Shown: positions 49,636-62,600 of the stretch, piece after piece | How positions within the stretch are numbered: position 1 is the stretch's first letter | How the letters are laid out: the number at the start of each line of letters is the position of its first letter | Assembly (NCBI GenBank): GCA_037833965.1 | Contig: AP031355.1 | Span: 29,041,501-29,105,500 of the forward strand | Direction of reading: 5' to 3' | DNA from: Marchantia polymorpha subsp. ruderalis | Lineage: Eukaryota; Streptophyta; Marchantiopsida; Marchantiales; Marchantiaceae | Length of the DNA stretch: 64,000 nt | Notes under the pieces: generated by a model | Databases searched by the model: none | Seen by the model: only the letters and a program-made list of their open reading frames with translations | Told to the model about the DNA's origin: nothing | Position numbers and translations under genes: made by a program

Positions 49636-50400
49636 AGCTGCGCGCGAAGATGGAGGTGGAAGACCCCCCGAGCCCGATCTCGGCAGCCCATGGAAAAGCA
49701 AAATCCCGGACCTCGCATCATCAAGCCAGCATCCGGTCAATCAAACGAAGTCTTTTTTTAATGTTTTAACTTGTCCTGCGTGCCAAATTTTGCCAAATTT
49801 TGCAAAATTTTCATCACGATTTAATCCATTTCTTCTAATCGATAGATTACGTGCATATGTCCAAAGAATAACTCTACAGTTCAAGGGGATGCATCTAGAA
49901 CATCCTCCATCACACGGTTAATAGAAAGAGTATGGAATATTCCGATAAGGGACTGCGAATGAGCCAGAATAGTGAAGAAAATTACACAAGTTGAGATATT
50001 GCAACTGAAATATTTGCACTTGATTTGTTTTGGGTGTACAAGACCTGGAGTTCGTGAATTGGATGAGGTTAAAATCCACTAGAATGATGAGCTAGGAAAC
50101 GGTGGTTGGTGCTTCAAATGCAATCAGTTGAAAGTTTTTGGACTTGACCAGTAAGCTCGAACTGCATAGTTCGCGAATGCGCAAGCCGATATTCTTTTAG
50201 TTTGACATCGATTCACTGATGACTATTTGCCACAGTGAAGACAGAGGTGTAGGTGTGCAACAAAATCTTTGAGTCATGTCTTCCCAAAGGAGGCCTTGAT
50301 GTTAAAATGTTTGATCGTAGGTGAGCAGCGGAGAATGCCAACGCGACCGGGCCTTTTGGATTGATACCAACTAAAGGGCCGAGTAAGCAAAGAATCATGT
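49636..50400. other. unassigned interval upstream of the P450 gene
   Basis: No gene was recognised. A short run of aaattttgcc-like repeats lies near 49785-49812. Composition falls toward the AT-rich block after 50400. Confidence 0.35.
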
Positions 50401-52480
50401 TACGTGTTTAGCGAATAATACCATACTAGAGTTGAGGTCTTACTTGAAGTCTAATAGACTTCAATAATTTATATGTTTATCATATAGAGTTAGTTTGAGT
50501 AACACGCAAGCATATCGTGTGCTCATGATGATGTTTGCCAAATCATTTATTTACTTAAAATTGAGTGTTTGGTGAATATGTGATATTTTGTACCTTTTGT
50601 AATTCTAGAAGTTTTTGTCATGAGAACTTTGGAGTTTTTGAGTTATCAAATTTTCATATCATCACTTCTCTAACGTGACCATGGTCTCGAAGCCAACTTT
50701 CAGTATGGAGTGTACTGAAATTGTGATGACAGACTCAGATTTTATGAATATTCACAAAGATAAAGAAATATGTATAATCTGAATGTGAAGTAGTTACACA
50801 TTATGAAATGAATAGAATATAGTAGATTGAGAATGATGAAAAATGAAACAGAGATTGTTGCTCCACAAAAGAGAATATTAAATGAACAAGATCAGAGTTG
50901 ACTTTGAATAGATGCATCACAACAAGAACTATTTGATAAAAATATGAAAATATACTACTTAATATAGTTTCGTAGCTTTTGACTCTGAAAAGATCCATGT
51001 GCTTCACAAGTTTAATTTTACGAATAGATATAAGTGTTTTTGTCTATCTAGATAAGAGAAAAAAAAATTTAACAAAAAAGTGCCAAAATCTCTTTTTTAT
51101 TTATAACATCTTTTAAATTTAATTATATTGAAAGAGTGTTGTTGGAATTATTTCTTGGAACAGGCTTTGGTTAAAACCTCATAGTCTTATAAAAAAACCT
51201 TCAGGAATTAAAATTTTAAGTAAATTCTCATAAAAAATTAATTAACAACGGATTTTTTTTACTTTCAACTTTTTAAAAAAATTGGAAAAATAATCCAGAG
51301 TTATCTAATTCAATGTAGATATAAAGAATTTTTTTTTGGCAAACTTGATAGAATCATCATATGAAGAGTTTGAGTCTGTCGTGCTGATAGTTGTGAACAG
51401 GTATATACATCACAGTCATACCAAAATACGTATTTTTCATAAAAATTAAGATTAATGAACATAAAAATTTGATAAATTATATATGTATATATTTGAAGCA
51501 ATTTTTGCATCAAGTTCTAACAAAATTATATTTTTTAGTATAATATCATTGATAAAATATAAAAATCACATCAAGAATCTTTTTAGCAATCAATTTGCAT
51601 GGCCATTATATGTTGTATTGAAATGTCAAATTCATTAATTCAATTTCAAATATAATAAACTTAGTTTTCATGTCAAGATCATAAAATATTAATAATTCAT
51701 TGGATATGGAATTATGAATTATATTTAATTTTTTATTTATAAATTTCTAATTAAAAATTATGAGAAAAATCTATTATTAACGTACTGGTTCATTCAAACA
51801 TCTAACAAAGCTAAAACGAGTGAATTCTCTAAAAGTTGAAAGAAAGAAAAAAGACAATGTTACTTGTATAGAACAAAAAAAAATCGAAGATTTTTTTGAT
51901 AATGTAAATATGCAGATTTGAAAATATTTCAATTTTTTTTGAAAATATATTTTTTAAAAATATAATTTTAATGATAAAAATATAATTTATAATTTTTTCT
52001 TATCAAATTTGATGACAAGCAAAATTTTGAATATCTATTTTGAGAAATATCATTCGAATAATTATTTAAAAAAGGCTAAAATATATTCAGTTTTTCAATT
52101 GCAAAACAATGTAACTGCTAAATACACGATCTGATCGTTTTCTTTATTTAAGGCAGCTTAAAATTTTTTAATATTTTTTTAAATGTACGTTGTTTAAAAT
52201 AATGAGATTTTGTTGGACATCATTTTAAAATAAACTTGGAAATTTTGTCAGATTTAGTCTAAAAAAACTAATTAAATCAGACCTCTGATAGCAATCACTC
52301 TCAATATCTGATAGATATAGTAGAATTATTCATTTTATTCACGAAAAAACCCAGAAAAATCCGTTAATTTATCTCTGTATAGATTACCATATAAATAGAT
52401 AAGATTAATTGGAAAAAATTCTGATCACACTCCATTCTTGGCAAAATGTTATGTTACAATATTCTGAAAATAGTCCTGGC
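50400..52480. other. AT-rich block II, no genes
   Basis: Strongly A+T-rich from about 50400, extreme between 51040 and 52440, with stops throughout all frames. No repeats or domains were recognised. It ends near 52500 with a short TA/CA alternating run (tatatatatactgtacacacacacgtacg). Confidence 0.6.
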
Positions 52481-54290
52481 CTTAAGAGACTTGGCACTCT
52501 TTTATATATATACTGTACACACACACGTACGAGCTGTAGGAACCGTATGGCCAAGGTGGCTGTCGCTCGTTAGCTATCCTGGGTCTAATTTGGCTCCAGT
52601 TTTCAACGTCAACTGGCTGTCATGATATCCGTCGTGATATTAGAGCTTCTCTAACTGAACGTGTACAGAAGACGCACCTTACCTTCATACACAATGTCGT
52701 ACTTTTATCCATACGTCCAGCAGAGCCTATCGCATACATCGAAATGCCACAACAATGTTATCTAGTGAAGGGTGTTCATTCTCGTACTTTGATCTTACGA
52801 TTTTCTGTCGTACAATAGTTTTGTGTCGTTTTTTTGCGACAATGATGGATTTCAAATATTTGTTTTGTCAGATATACCCACGTACTCATGTGATCCATGG
52901 CAAATTGGTCGGAAACAGATCCCGAAATAATTCTCGGCCTTTGTCCTCAAAATGATTTCGTTTCATCTGCGTTCATCTTTTGTGTCTGGAATCATCAACA
53001 TTCAAAGTCGTCTTTTGGTTTTAGAAGCGCAAGGCTGGCGTCGATGGTGCTGTCAAATGCCCAAGACATGCCATCAGATATACCAAAAGTAATGCAAGAT
53101 AATGAAGAAAAACTCTGAAAAGTACGCATTTTATGCGAATGGGCCGAAGGTCACCTTTCTTGCGTTCTCTCGCAAGAGAGGAATAATCTTCAGATGAACT
53201 CGGCCGGTCAAAAAAAGAGTACGGTGCTTTTTCTTCAGACGTACACATATGACGAGATGCAGACTAGCCCCGCAATTGTCAACGTTGCAGACACATGAGA
53301 ACTCTCTCGCAAATTTTAAATTGCATGCAGTTGAAATTTTGCGTGACAACAGAAGAACACGAATGCGAATGGGAACGAGCCGAGGTATTTCATACCTGAT
53401 GCCATGCATAGCCGCAGAGCATACGGAACTTTGACGACCGAGCCGCCGACTACAATCGACACGCCAACATGGTTACAGGTGACCGAATGTTTTAAGCCTC
53501 TCATAAGGATTACTTTGTAGGAGCCTTTTATTACCAAATATGATTATCAACCGATGCGTCCTCGAGCAAACTATGCTAACTCCGTTTGGTATGGGCACAC
53601 TACACCCTACGGGCGCACACAATAATGTAATAAGATCATATTATCTATTTGTATCCATCTGTATCATGGGGACACCTTGACTCCCTACAGTGGAAGGGCA
53701 CGCCTCCCCGTTCGCAGTCATATAACAGAAAATTCCGTTCCAAACCAAAAAAGAAGAAGATCCATATTAAGAGCTGCACGATCTACTCTATATATTTTTT
53801 GACACCTTGAGTTGTTATTTGGATAACAAAACGCTCAGTGAAATCGTTGATGTATGTAACGCATTGATGATAGACACGCAGGTATCGCGTTGAAGACGTT
53901 ATCAACATGGAGCCCCCTTATCAAACAATGTGAAGGTGCAATCGTGCTTTTCAGACGATATGAATAATGATAACCATTTCTACACAATCATTGCTGCTTG
54001 CTATACTTTTGATGTGCCTTCACACGTCAAGGTTGTGGATATGGATCCAAAATATCTGGTAATAATCGTGGAAAATATTTTCTTACTCGGAAGGAAGCCT
54101 GAAAAGAGTGTGTAGAGAGAGAGAGTAAATATTCCTTACTCATCTCTATAAGCAAATCATGTGCGTCTTGGTTTCTATTATGAATATAAAAAAGTGACAA
54201 TAGTTTATTATCCGGCAATAATTTACTCAATATCACGTAGAGATTGACCGATGGTATCAGATAAAGCAGTCGAAGAACGAATCGGAAGCT
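52481..54290. other. unassigned interval
   Basis: Ordinary composition and no recognisable gene. A (GA)n run lies at about 54114-54125. The string tggtatcag at 54252-54260 resembles the primer-binding site of some LTR elements but has no supporting repeats. Confidence 0.35.
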
Positions 54291-54906
54291 CACAAGACGA
54301 CACGTGTCAGGAGCGGGTCAGGTTCGAGTAAAAGCGGAGGCGGACCTAATGCGACCCACTCGTTCGGAAAGTGCCTTACCCGAAGGACTTTCGTGGCCGT
54401 GTACTGGAGATTAGGGCACAGCTCCAGTAATTGTTGACGCACGGACGGAGAGAACCGGCAGTCGCGCGAAGACATCCACCCGTGATCCTCCCCGCGATGC
54501 TAGGACGCGGGGCGTAAGGGACACTCGGTTCGAGAGGCTCCAATTCGCCGGTCGTGGGCGGGCATTCGACGCCTTCTCTAATCGTGGACCGGGTGTACCA
54601 AAGGAATACGACCTGTGCTTCTAAAGGGCCCGATTGGCCTCTCGAAGCCGTGTCCTCTATGATATTTATCACGGGCGCACCCTGTACTTAGTGCAAGGAC
54701 CGGCAGGGCGGGGACGGTCTCGCCCTGCCCAGCCCGGCCCGTGTGACCTGGTGTGCCACGGTGGAGAAGGGGAAAGCAGTGATGGGTTTTGTGACGACGG
54801 CTGACCGCTGCCCGGGGGAGCAGCCTTGACCAGTATGCGCTTTGAGGCGGGCATGACGTCGCCTACTCCTTTTACGACGTCGGGGTGGCTAAATCCTACC
54901 GTACAC
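54291..54906. other. GC-rich island of unknown origin
   Basis: This 600-bp block is much more GC-rich than anything nearby, with sharp edges. Open frames cover it on the minus strand (54290-54475, 54376-54672, 54669-54854). The first reads DCRFSPSVRQQLLELCPNLQ followed by YTATKVLRVRHFPNEW, which looks protein-like but was not recognised. The sequence does not match 5S, 18S, 5.8S or 26S rRNA as I know them. Horizontal transfer, a foreign gene remnant or a GC-rich element are all possible. Confidence 0.4.
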
Positions 54907-56889
54907 TAGATGAGACCAAAAAATAAAGGCAGTACATAAATTGAAGATAAAGGGCCTCGGGCATAGCGCAGGTTGACTCGCAGCTTAAATCGCGGGAGTT
55001 GAACGGAAATCACCCCCCGCAATTTATTCTTGGATCTGAGACCTTCTACACGCGGCAGGAAATTGAGAATGGTGCTTCCCTCCAAGCTCATGCGATAGGT
55101 GATTTTCGGGGATTCATAGCTTAGAATAGGCGGCCGAGACAAATGAATGATTCTGTTGACTATTTTGGAGGTGGTGTTGTTTTGATATTGGCTGTATATT
55201 GTGGACTCTAGACTTTGTCGGGTGAGCGTAGCACGAGACCGCAGGGGAGAGACCGCAGGGAGAGGCACGAGACTGAGGACCAGATGGAGAGGTCGACAGC
55301 ACTCGACCAGGTCCGCATCATTCTCAATCCTACCTTAGGTCCGGCATCTGATTCTTCTGTTCAAGGGCTTCAGAGTCTCCTCCAAATCAAATCTGGTCCA
55401 AACAAACTCCAAACCCCAACGAAGCCATCGCCATGCTTACTTGGGGCTCCATCATTACCCAACTCCACTCTTTTCATATAAAACTGGAGTTAGCTTTACG
55501 CATCGTGTGTTCTAAGTTGATAGTGCCTTTGTGCATTGCTAGAGTCTAAGACTTCGTAGCATGTGAGGGTACGGAAAAAGTTGTATGGTTTGACTCTTTT
55601 AAAATTCATTGCACGAGACTTTCATGTTTTTCATTTCTCTGGCAGCTTTTCATGCGTGATGCTAGACAGCTCTAGGTTCATGTGAGTCTTGTAAGGATTA
55701 CTTTAGACAAAAAGGAGTCTCCTCCAAATTTGAGTCCAAGCAAATCTCTAACCCCCACCTCGTCTCCCCAGGTCCACTCATCCTTCAGAGCTAATATTAC
55801 TTGTCTCCCTCACTACACCACTCCACTCATAGAGTTCTGGAGGTTGCTTTACTCATCACCTATTGGAAGCGTCTAGAGTCTCTTCGCATTGTACGAAGTG
55901 TCTTCCACTTCTTCTCACGTGAGTGCCCAAAAAGACAATATGGCTTGGATATACATACTCATGCAGTTTTTCATGCGTTATGGTAGGCAGCTCCTAGGAT
56001 TTAGAGAGCGTAGTAACAATCACTTTACACAAGGGTAAAGAATACACTTGAATGGAATTCAATGAGTAAAGATTGCAGGAAGAAGAATGAAGTGTAAGCT
56101 GATCTTGAGGAAAGCCAATGAGCATGTTTACACATCTTTTACAAACTCTAGACATCACATTCTTGAGTTTCATTCACATCCCATGTGAGATTTCTTAGAA
56201 CAAACTTAAGAAGAAAGTTTGTTTTGTGCAATGCTAAATTGCTTGTGATATAATTACTGTACAAGCACATACTCTAAGATACTTGTTGGACCATATATGA
56301 AATCTATGTATCATAAGAATAGTGAGATCACATACTCTAAATTATCTTCAAATTAGAGGCTTTTGTTATACATTTGAACTTTATGGGGAAGTGATTATTG
56401 CGTTTTGATCGTTATTGTAACTTTCTCCAAGTTATGAATGTATTATTCATGATTTTCTTTTAGTATTACTCAAAAAATTTGATGCATTCGGATGACTAAG
56501 AATCTACATCTGCTCTATTAGGTGTTAAAACTTCTAATGAATAAATTGTTGACATTGAAAATAGCCAAAGCAAATAAGATGATTTGATTAAATAAATAAC
56601 TCAAGATACATATATAATATATAAAAAACTAAATGGAAGCCACATCGTCATCATCAAAAGTTGATGATACATCTATAGTCAAATTAGAGAATGATTGTGA
56701 AAACAAAACATGAATTAAATAAAACATACACACATACAAAAAATTTCATCCTGTCAAAGATCCAAGGCTATCATACAGTTTGAAAGTTTATGCATCTTGT
56801 ATGATTTTACTGTAATGGAAATAATAAACATAGTGAATAGAAGAATGATGGAGAAAAAAAAACCTGATTCATCATTCATTAGAATAACA
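54907..56889. other. unassigned interval, AT-rich toward the right
   Basis: A 120-codon minus frame (54906-55268) has no recognisable domain. The string gagaccgcagggnagag is duplicated near 55236-55264. From about 56000 the composition becomes AT-rich up to repeat B. Confidence 0.35.
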
Positions 56890-57940
56890 AGATCTTTATT
56901 TAAAAAACCTGTTAAGTGTTAAACACAATCTGTGGCCTGCACTTTTAGTACTACAAAGATACAAAATTTTAGATCTCATCATAACTAGGGTTAAACCGAA
57001 TCTAACTCTAGCCCAAGTTAGATTAACTAGAATTTAACCCAAGATTTGAGTTAGTACTGATAATATTTCTCTACACTCATGTTATGGAGATTGTAACCTC
57101 CATATCATAAGATATGGTTCTTTTTTTCCTTTGGGCTAGCATTCATAGAGGTTTCATTCTCACCTACAGATATTTCTTGAATCTTTGGCTAGTTTATATG
57201 TCACAACAACGTGATAACGTGCTTTGCGTCGTCACAGCACGAGTTCATTTTTTTGAATTTCTTATTTCATCTGTAGTGTACAATCTTTAAGAACTTGAGG
57301 CTTCTTTTCGATATTCTCAACCCTTGTGACGAGTGTTCTTTGGTCTAGTAGACAACAAGACTTTATCAACATAGATATTTCTTTTGAAGTAAGGAAGAAT
57401 TCTAATTCGACAAGAAGATGTGTGTTAACAAAGTCTTCATGTCTGCTCACACCAATTCTTCATCGACAGATTTCGATTATACCTAGTTCGATAGGGAATT
57501 TACGGAACCTATCGAACTAGGTATAATGAAAATATAATCCTAGCTGGGATTGAATTGTTCGAGCATCTAAGTAGACAGCAAGACTTAATCAACATAGATC
57601 TTCCTGTCAAAGTAAGAAAGGTTCATGAATTCTAATTCGACAAGAAGAAGTGGGTTCACAAAGTATTGGTGTCTGCTCACATCAATTCTTCATTGACATA
57701 CATTTTTCTATCAAAGTAGGTGTAATGAAGATTTAATCCTCGCTGGGACCAAATTGTTCGAGCATTTGTTCCTAGACACTTCATGGAGAAGATAAACACT
57801 TGTCTTGTCCATACACTCTCAAGTCGATGGCTTCATAGACTACTGAAATTGATTTTTAATTGACTTTTAATTTCCGATTCATTGTCTTAGATTTAAGGTG
57901 CATTCTAATCACTAAGTATATTGGTTGTGGAGTAGTCCTA
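56890..57940 (+). repeat. dispersed repeat B, copy 2, with internal duplication
   Basis: It is collinear with 44111-44815 but longer. About 225 bp in its middle are duplicated: 57344-57568 and 57570-57766 both run from agacancaagactt through aattctaattcgacaagaaga, tgtctgctcaca and aattcttcat to ttgttcgagcat. The first subunit contains the palindrome described separately. Repeat A does not flank this copy, so B can exist without A. Confidence 0.72.
57476..57527. repeat. perfect snap-back palindrome, 20-bp arms, 12-base loop
   Basis: The left arm attatacctagttcgatagg (57476-57495) and the right arm cctatcgaactaggtataat (57508-57527) are exact reverse complements around gaatttacggaa. In the sister subunit (about 57701-57730) and in repeat B copy 1 (about 44581-44605) the same place reads ttttctat(c/t)(g/a)aagtaggtgtaatgaagat. 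So the right arm is the family sequence, and the left arm is extra sequence copied from it in reverse complement. Confidence 0.9.
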
Positions 57941-59640
57941 AGGGTTAGCCAATCAATCTACTATATCTGACAAATTATCTTCATTCGTGTCACTGTCTAC
58001 ACTATTGTTATTTCTGCTGGATGTGAAAGTGGATTGACAGTCGAGATCAAGGCCACAGATCATCATCATTTATGTCCTTTTGGTTAGTACCTCGTCAAGC
58101 AAATAATGGTCACTAGGTTTCTGGTAAACATAGTTTAGGTTATCCGTCGGTCCAATTTGAGCTGTTGATCTCCACATCTCGTTGCAACAGGAATTTAAAA
58201 GGCAAAAGCCCTTTCCTCCTTTTTTTTAATTCCCTTAAACTCGAGTCATGTGTTTAATGCAGAACTCATACCGCTTGGGAATCCCCATTATTATCTAAAT
58301 TAACTTAATACATAGATTTTATTCGTCTTAATTTTGGTAAATTCTAATATTACCAAAATTACTAAAAGAAACAGAATGCTCACACGCAATTATTGGATCA
58401 TGGAATTGATCTAGATGTGACTTCCATAAATTTACAACATCGTTTTCGCGGTCTTCGCGATGTACTCCTAACTAATTGGAAACGAACATCGAGAGATGAT
58501 TAACATTACAAGCGTTCAATTTCAACTGTTTTTCTCGGCTTTACTTTTGAAGAGAATAGATTTATTGGTCATAGCATCCCTGAAAGACTTCAAGGACAGA
58601 TTCTATTGTTTAATTGAGTTAGCACCAAAAGGTTCAAACTCAAGAGTATTTTCTAGGATGGGCCGTCATTTAACTATTCTCGCAAAACGTCAAGTCAGGA
58701 TTGCAATTGACAGACTAATATTCTTAAACTTTGAAAATACTCTCATTATCTTGACCTTGCATTTAAAAATTCTGTGAAAGAAAACTGGAAGAGTTGAATT
58801 TGAATACAAGAAACAGAGTATACACACATGAATCGAACTTGTGATAATTTTTTAGTACGTGGTGTATCTTACTGAAGGAAAATTTGTCTCCGATTCAACA
58901 TGTATTATCAAAAGACATTCTCATTTATGATCATAAAGTCGTCCTATGATCCTTAATTCATGGACTCCGCAAGATTTATTTTTGCTTAATTTTGGGATTC
59001 TGGAGACAAATCCCAAAATTTAGGAGGCCTGGTCTAATGAGACTCCAGAAGTCAACAACTCTGCCATCTTCCAACTGCCACTTTGTGAACCCTTGACACC
59101 TCTTGAAAATTCTATTACCTGGAGCATTTTTATTCCACACAAGTCCATCAGTCCGATTTGAGCTGTTCAAAAAATCCACAAGGCATCTCTTCCCTCCTCT
59201 TCATGAATTCTTATAAACTCGAATCATGCATCTGACGAGACTCCACAAGCCAACAACTCCGCCACCTTCTAATTGCCGCTTTGTGAAACCTTGACACCTC
59301 GTGAAAATTCTATTACCTTGAGCATTTTAATTCCACGGAAGTTTTTCTCATGTGGAATAAAAATTTCCGCAATTCACTACCCACCGATCTCCACATCTAA
59401 AAGTGTGGCGAGTTTGTGTGTAAACACCTGCAGATTGAAACGAACTAGTATCTCATTCTCCCTCGTATCTTATTTGTCTTCCTTCTAATTCTATCACGCT
59501 TCTGAAGAAGCTACAAAACATCAAGTTCTTTTCACGAGCTGGCTGATTTAGAATAGAGCCTTTATGAGGAGATTCAAGGATTCTACGGAAAAGGTTCCAG
59601 CCAGGTCCAATCTCCATACACCAGGAATGCACATGCCCTA
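57941..59640. other. repeat-rich spacer
   Basis: Most of this interval is occupied by two or three diverged copies of one repeat (separate entry). A frame at 58496-58777 (plus) has no recognisable domain. Composition drops sharply at about 59640. Confidence 0.45.
58150..59400 (+). repeat. diverged direct repeats, best pair 198 bp apart
   Basis: 59033-59143 and 59231-59341 match at about 85% over 110 bp. Shared blocks include caacaactc, ccttgacacctc, gaaaattctattacct and gagcatttt. A partial third copy near 58152-58260 shares tccnatttgagctgtt, ttcctcct and ttaaactcgagtcatg with 59152-59230. The array is old and has no coding frame. Confidence 0.6.
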
Positions 59641-62600
59641 ATATTTCAACTATGAAAAGATAAAAATTGATAAAAATACATCCAATAAAGAGATATATAT
59701 TTCAATCAAATATGTAACGTATTTATCAATAGCATGCATTTTTACATGATTATTTTATTCAATAACCATATAAAATGTATAAAAAAAATCAAAGTAAGAT
59801 ATTAAACTCAATCCTTATAATTATAATCTAATGGTTTTATATTATTTGTTGCAACAATAGAAAAATTTATACTAAGTGTCAAGTAAGACACATTTATATA
59901 ATTTAAACTAGAAAGATGTTTTGAAATAAGGTGCAGATTGTATTATTTTCAATGAAAAAAATGTGTAATAATCATAATCATAAATAAAAATATACTTTAA
60001 AAATAATTTTAAATTGAAATATTAAAACAACGTAAACTTAAATGTACAAATGGAATAAAAAAAATTACTATGCAATTTCATTCTTCTGACATAATATAGT
60101 AAAAAATCAGATGAAGTCGACCGCACTACGGTATATAGAGCCAGGGTGACCTTCCCCTCCAGGGCCTTCGGATGCGGTCTCGGCCACCCGCAAGAAACTC
60201 GACAAATAAACTATTTGCGCTTCGCAGATGATTTTCTTTTTGGAGTCATTGTTCCAAGAGCTTTGTCAGAACTTATCCAAGATGAAAACATAAAAAGATG
60301 TGAATGAATTGTAAAAGCAAAAGAATTAGATGTGAAAAAGTTGGTTCAACTCACATAGTCATATATTTTCAAATAAAATTATACGATTATAAAATTATAA
60401 AATTTTAAAAAAATGTTTCATCCTCGAACAAATGTTAGTAAGATTTTTAATGGTTTGTGTGAGATTTTCAACACTTAACATATGTAACAAGATTTGAATA
60501 TTTACAATTTAGTTACAAGACTTTTTCAGTTGTATGATTATGTTAAGATGAAAAATTGATTTTTTGCAAACATATGTTATAACATTTTTTAATTTGAGAA
60601 ATCACTGCAAATTACTAACATTATTCTGAAATAGTACATACATTTTGCAACATTATGTTAATAATTCAAAGATTAATCTCTTGAACCACAACATTTTACA
60701 GTTTAAGAGATGGTTAAATTATAGTTAAGTATAAATAATCTGACTTATAAAAAATTATTTTATCATATTGAATTCTTTGATGATGAATCATCATGTTTTA
60801 ACAGAGTTATTTCTTATTTTTTTAACACAAGGAACAAAGGTTAAAATGAAGATATATCTTTTTATATATAGTATCAATGAAAAATCTTAGACAATTTTTA
60901 ATTTATACAATTTTTAAAAATTAGCTATAAATTACATTAAACTTTAAAATAAAAAATATGTAAAAACAATAATTGAATGATTAGTGTGATGGAATTAATT
61001 TATAAGTCAAAATATGTGTAGATATTGAGTGTTAGAATGAAAATATAAATAATTTCAATATAAAGGTACCCAATGAAAATTTCAAGTTTGAATTTATTCC
61101 AGTATTAACAATCCAATTCATAAAAAAACAAAAATCTTATTAGAATATTTTATTTTAGTACAAATCTGATTTTTATTGAATTTGAAATTTTACATGAGAT
61201 ATTTATTTTAACATAAAATTCATTTTATTTAAAAAAAATGAAATAAAAATTGTAGCAGTTTGATGTTCACTCCAAACAATTTAGGTGATTTTATGTAATC
61301 AAAACGAAATTCATAAATTATCATGGTTTGTGGGTCTATTGAAATCTAGAACATTGTTTTAATATATATATATAAAGTTAATATATATATATATATTAAA
61401 AAATCAAAATATTCATCTTTGATGATCGAAATTTAGAAATAAAAACTTCTATCTTATTGTAGATATATGATAAATAATTACATATGTTTGTAGAATTAAT
61501 CCATGTTTTCACGAATTAGTTTGTTAAAATTGAGGAAGAATTTCATCAAATTTGATTCAAATTAAAAAATGGACGTATTTTTTAATTTAAATACTTTTAA
61601 TTAAGTATTAATAAAATCTTATTTAAATGGATCATACTCTTATATATTTATATGCGATTATGATATAATATCTAAAAAACATAATCTTGATAATGCTTTC
61701 ATACATGTCATCTCAATAAAATCTAGTACTATTTATTATTCACAAAATTTTAAATTTTATTATCTATTTTTTGTTGCTACATTAAAGTACTATATTACAT
61801 ATCATCCAATGTCTCATACATAAATTAAATTCAAATCACTCAAATGAATATACTTTACATTTCTTTTGAATTTTTCATCTAAAGTAATTCATAGAATCAC
61901 AAATCATATTTTTATTTTATACCTTTGAAACTCTAATATAATTTTTTAGATGATACTATCATCTAAAAATATTATATGTAAATTGTATCAAAATTTTTAA
62001 TTCCATTATTTAAGTTGATCACCTTTCTTTCACAAAATGTCCGACAATTTTTACTCCATGTAAACTACATTGTTGTTTTAAAAAATTCTTTTTTCAAAAT
62101 CTTATATAATATTTTTTTTTCCTGAATTGGTTTAATCTCATAATGTTTTTTACATGTAATGAATGTTTTAAACTTATCGTTATCATTATTACATGTATAT
62201 TTATTCAATGTGTTAGAATTTGAAATAAAAATAATACCATGTGTGTATTCATCAATATGTATAATATATATTTAAATTTTTTTCATTTTTTTAAAAAATT
62301 TTACAAATAATTTTCATATATATAAATTTTGCATGTGCATAAATATTAATAGAATTATTTCTATATCTCAAGGTTGATAATATAATTAGAGAGCTTTTCA
62401 AAAAAAATACGAATGCAACGTTTCAAATTATAAATGAAAATTGTGTATAAATTATTTAAATAAAAGGTCGAAAATTTTGTAATGATTTTAAATCTAATAA
62501 GTTTTATAAATGAGTTTTAAAAATCACGAAGATTAAATGATTAAAAACAACAATAATTTCCTGTATATTGAATATCAAATCTCAATAAAATCATGATTAG

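Noticed and set aside
54252-54260. Possible tRNA-Met primer-binding site (tggtatcag) suggesting an LTR element
   Set aside because: The match is short, and no paired terminal repeats, polypurine tract or reverse-transcriptase motifs were found nearby.
54291-54906. Ribosomal RNA or spacer fragment
   Set aside because: Despite the GC-richness, none of the conserved rRNA strings I know (5S box C, 5.8S, 26S core) could be found.
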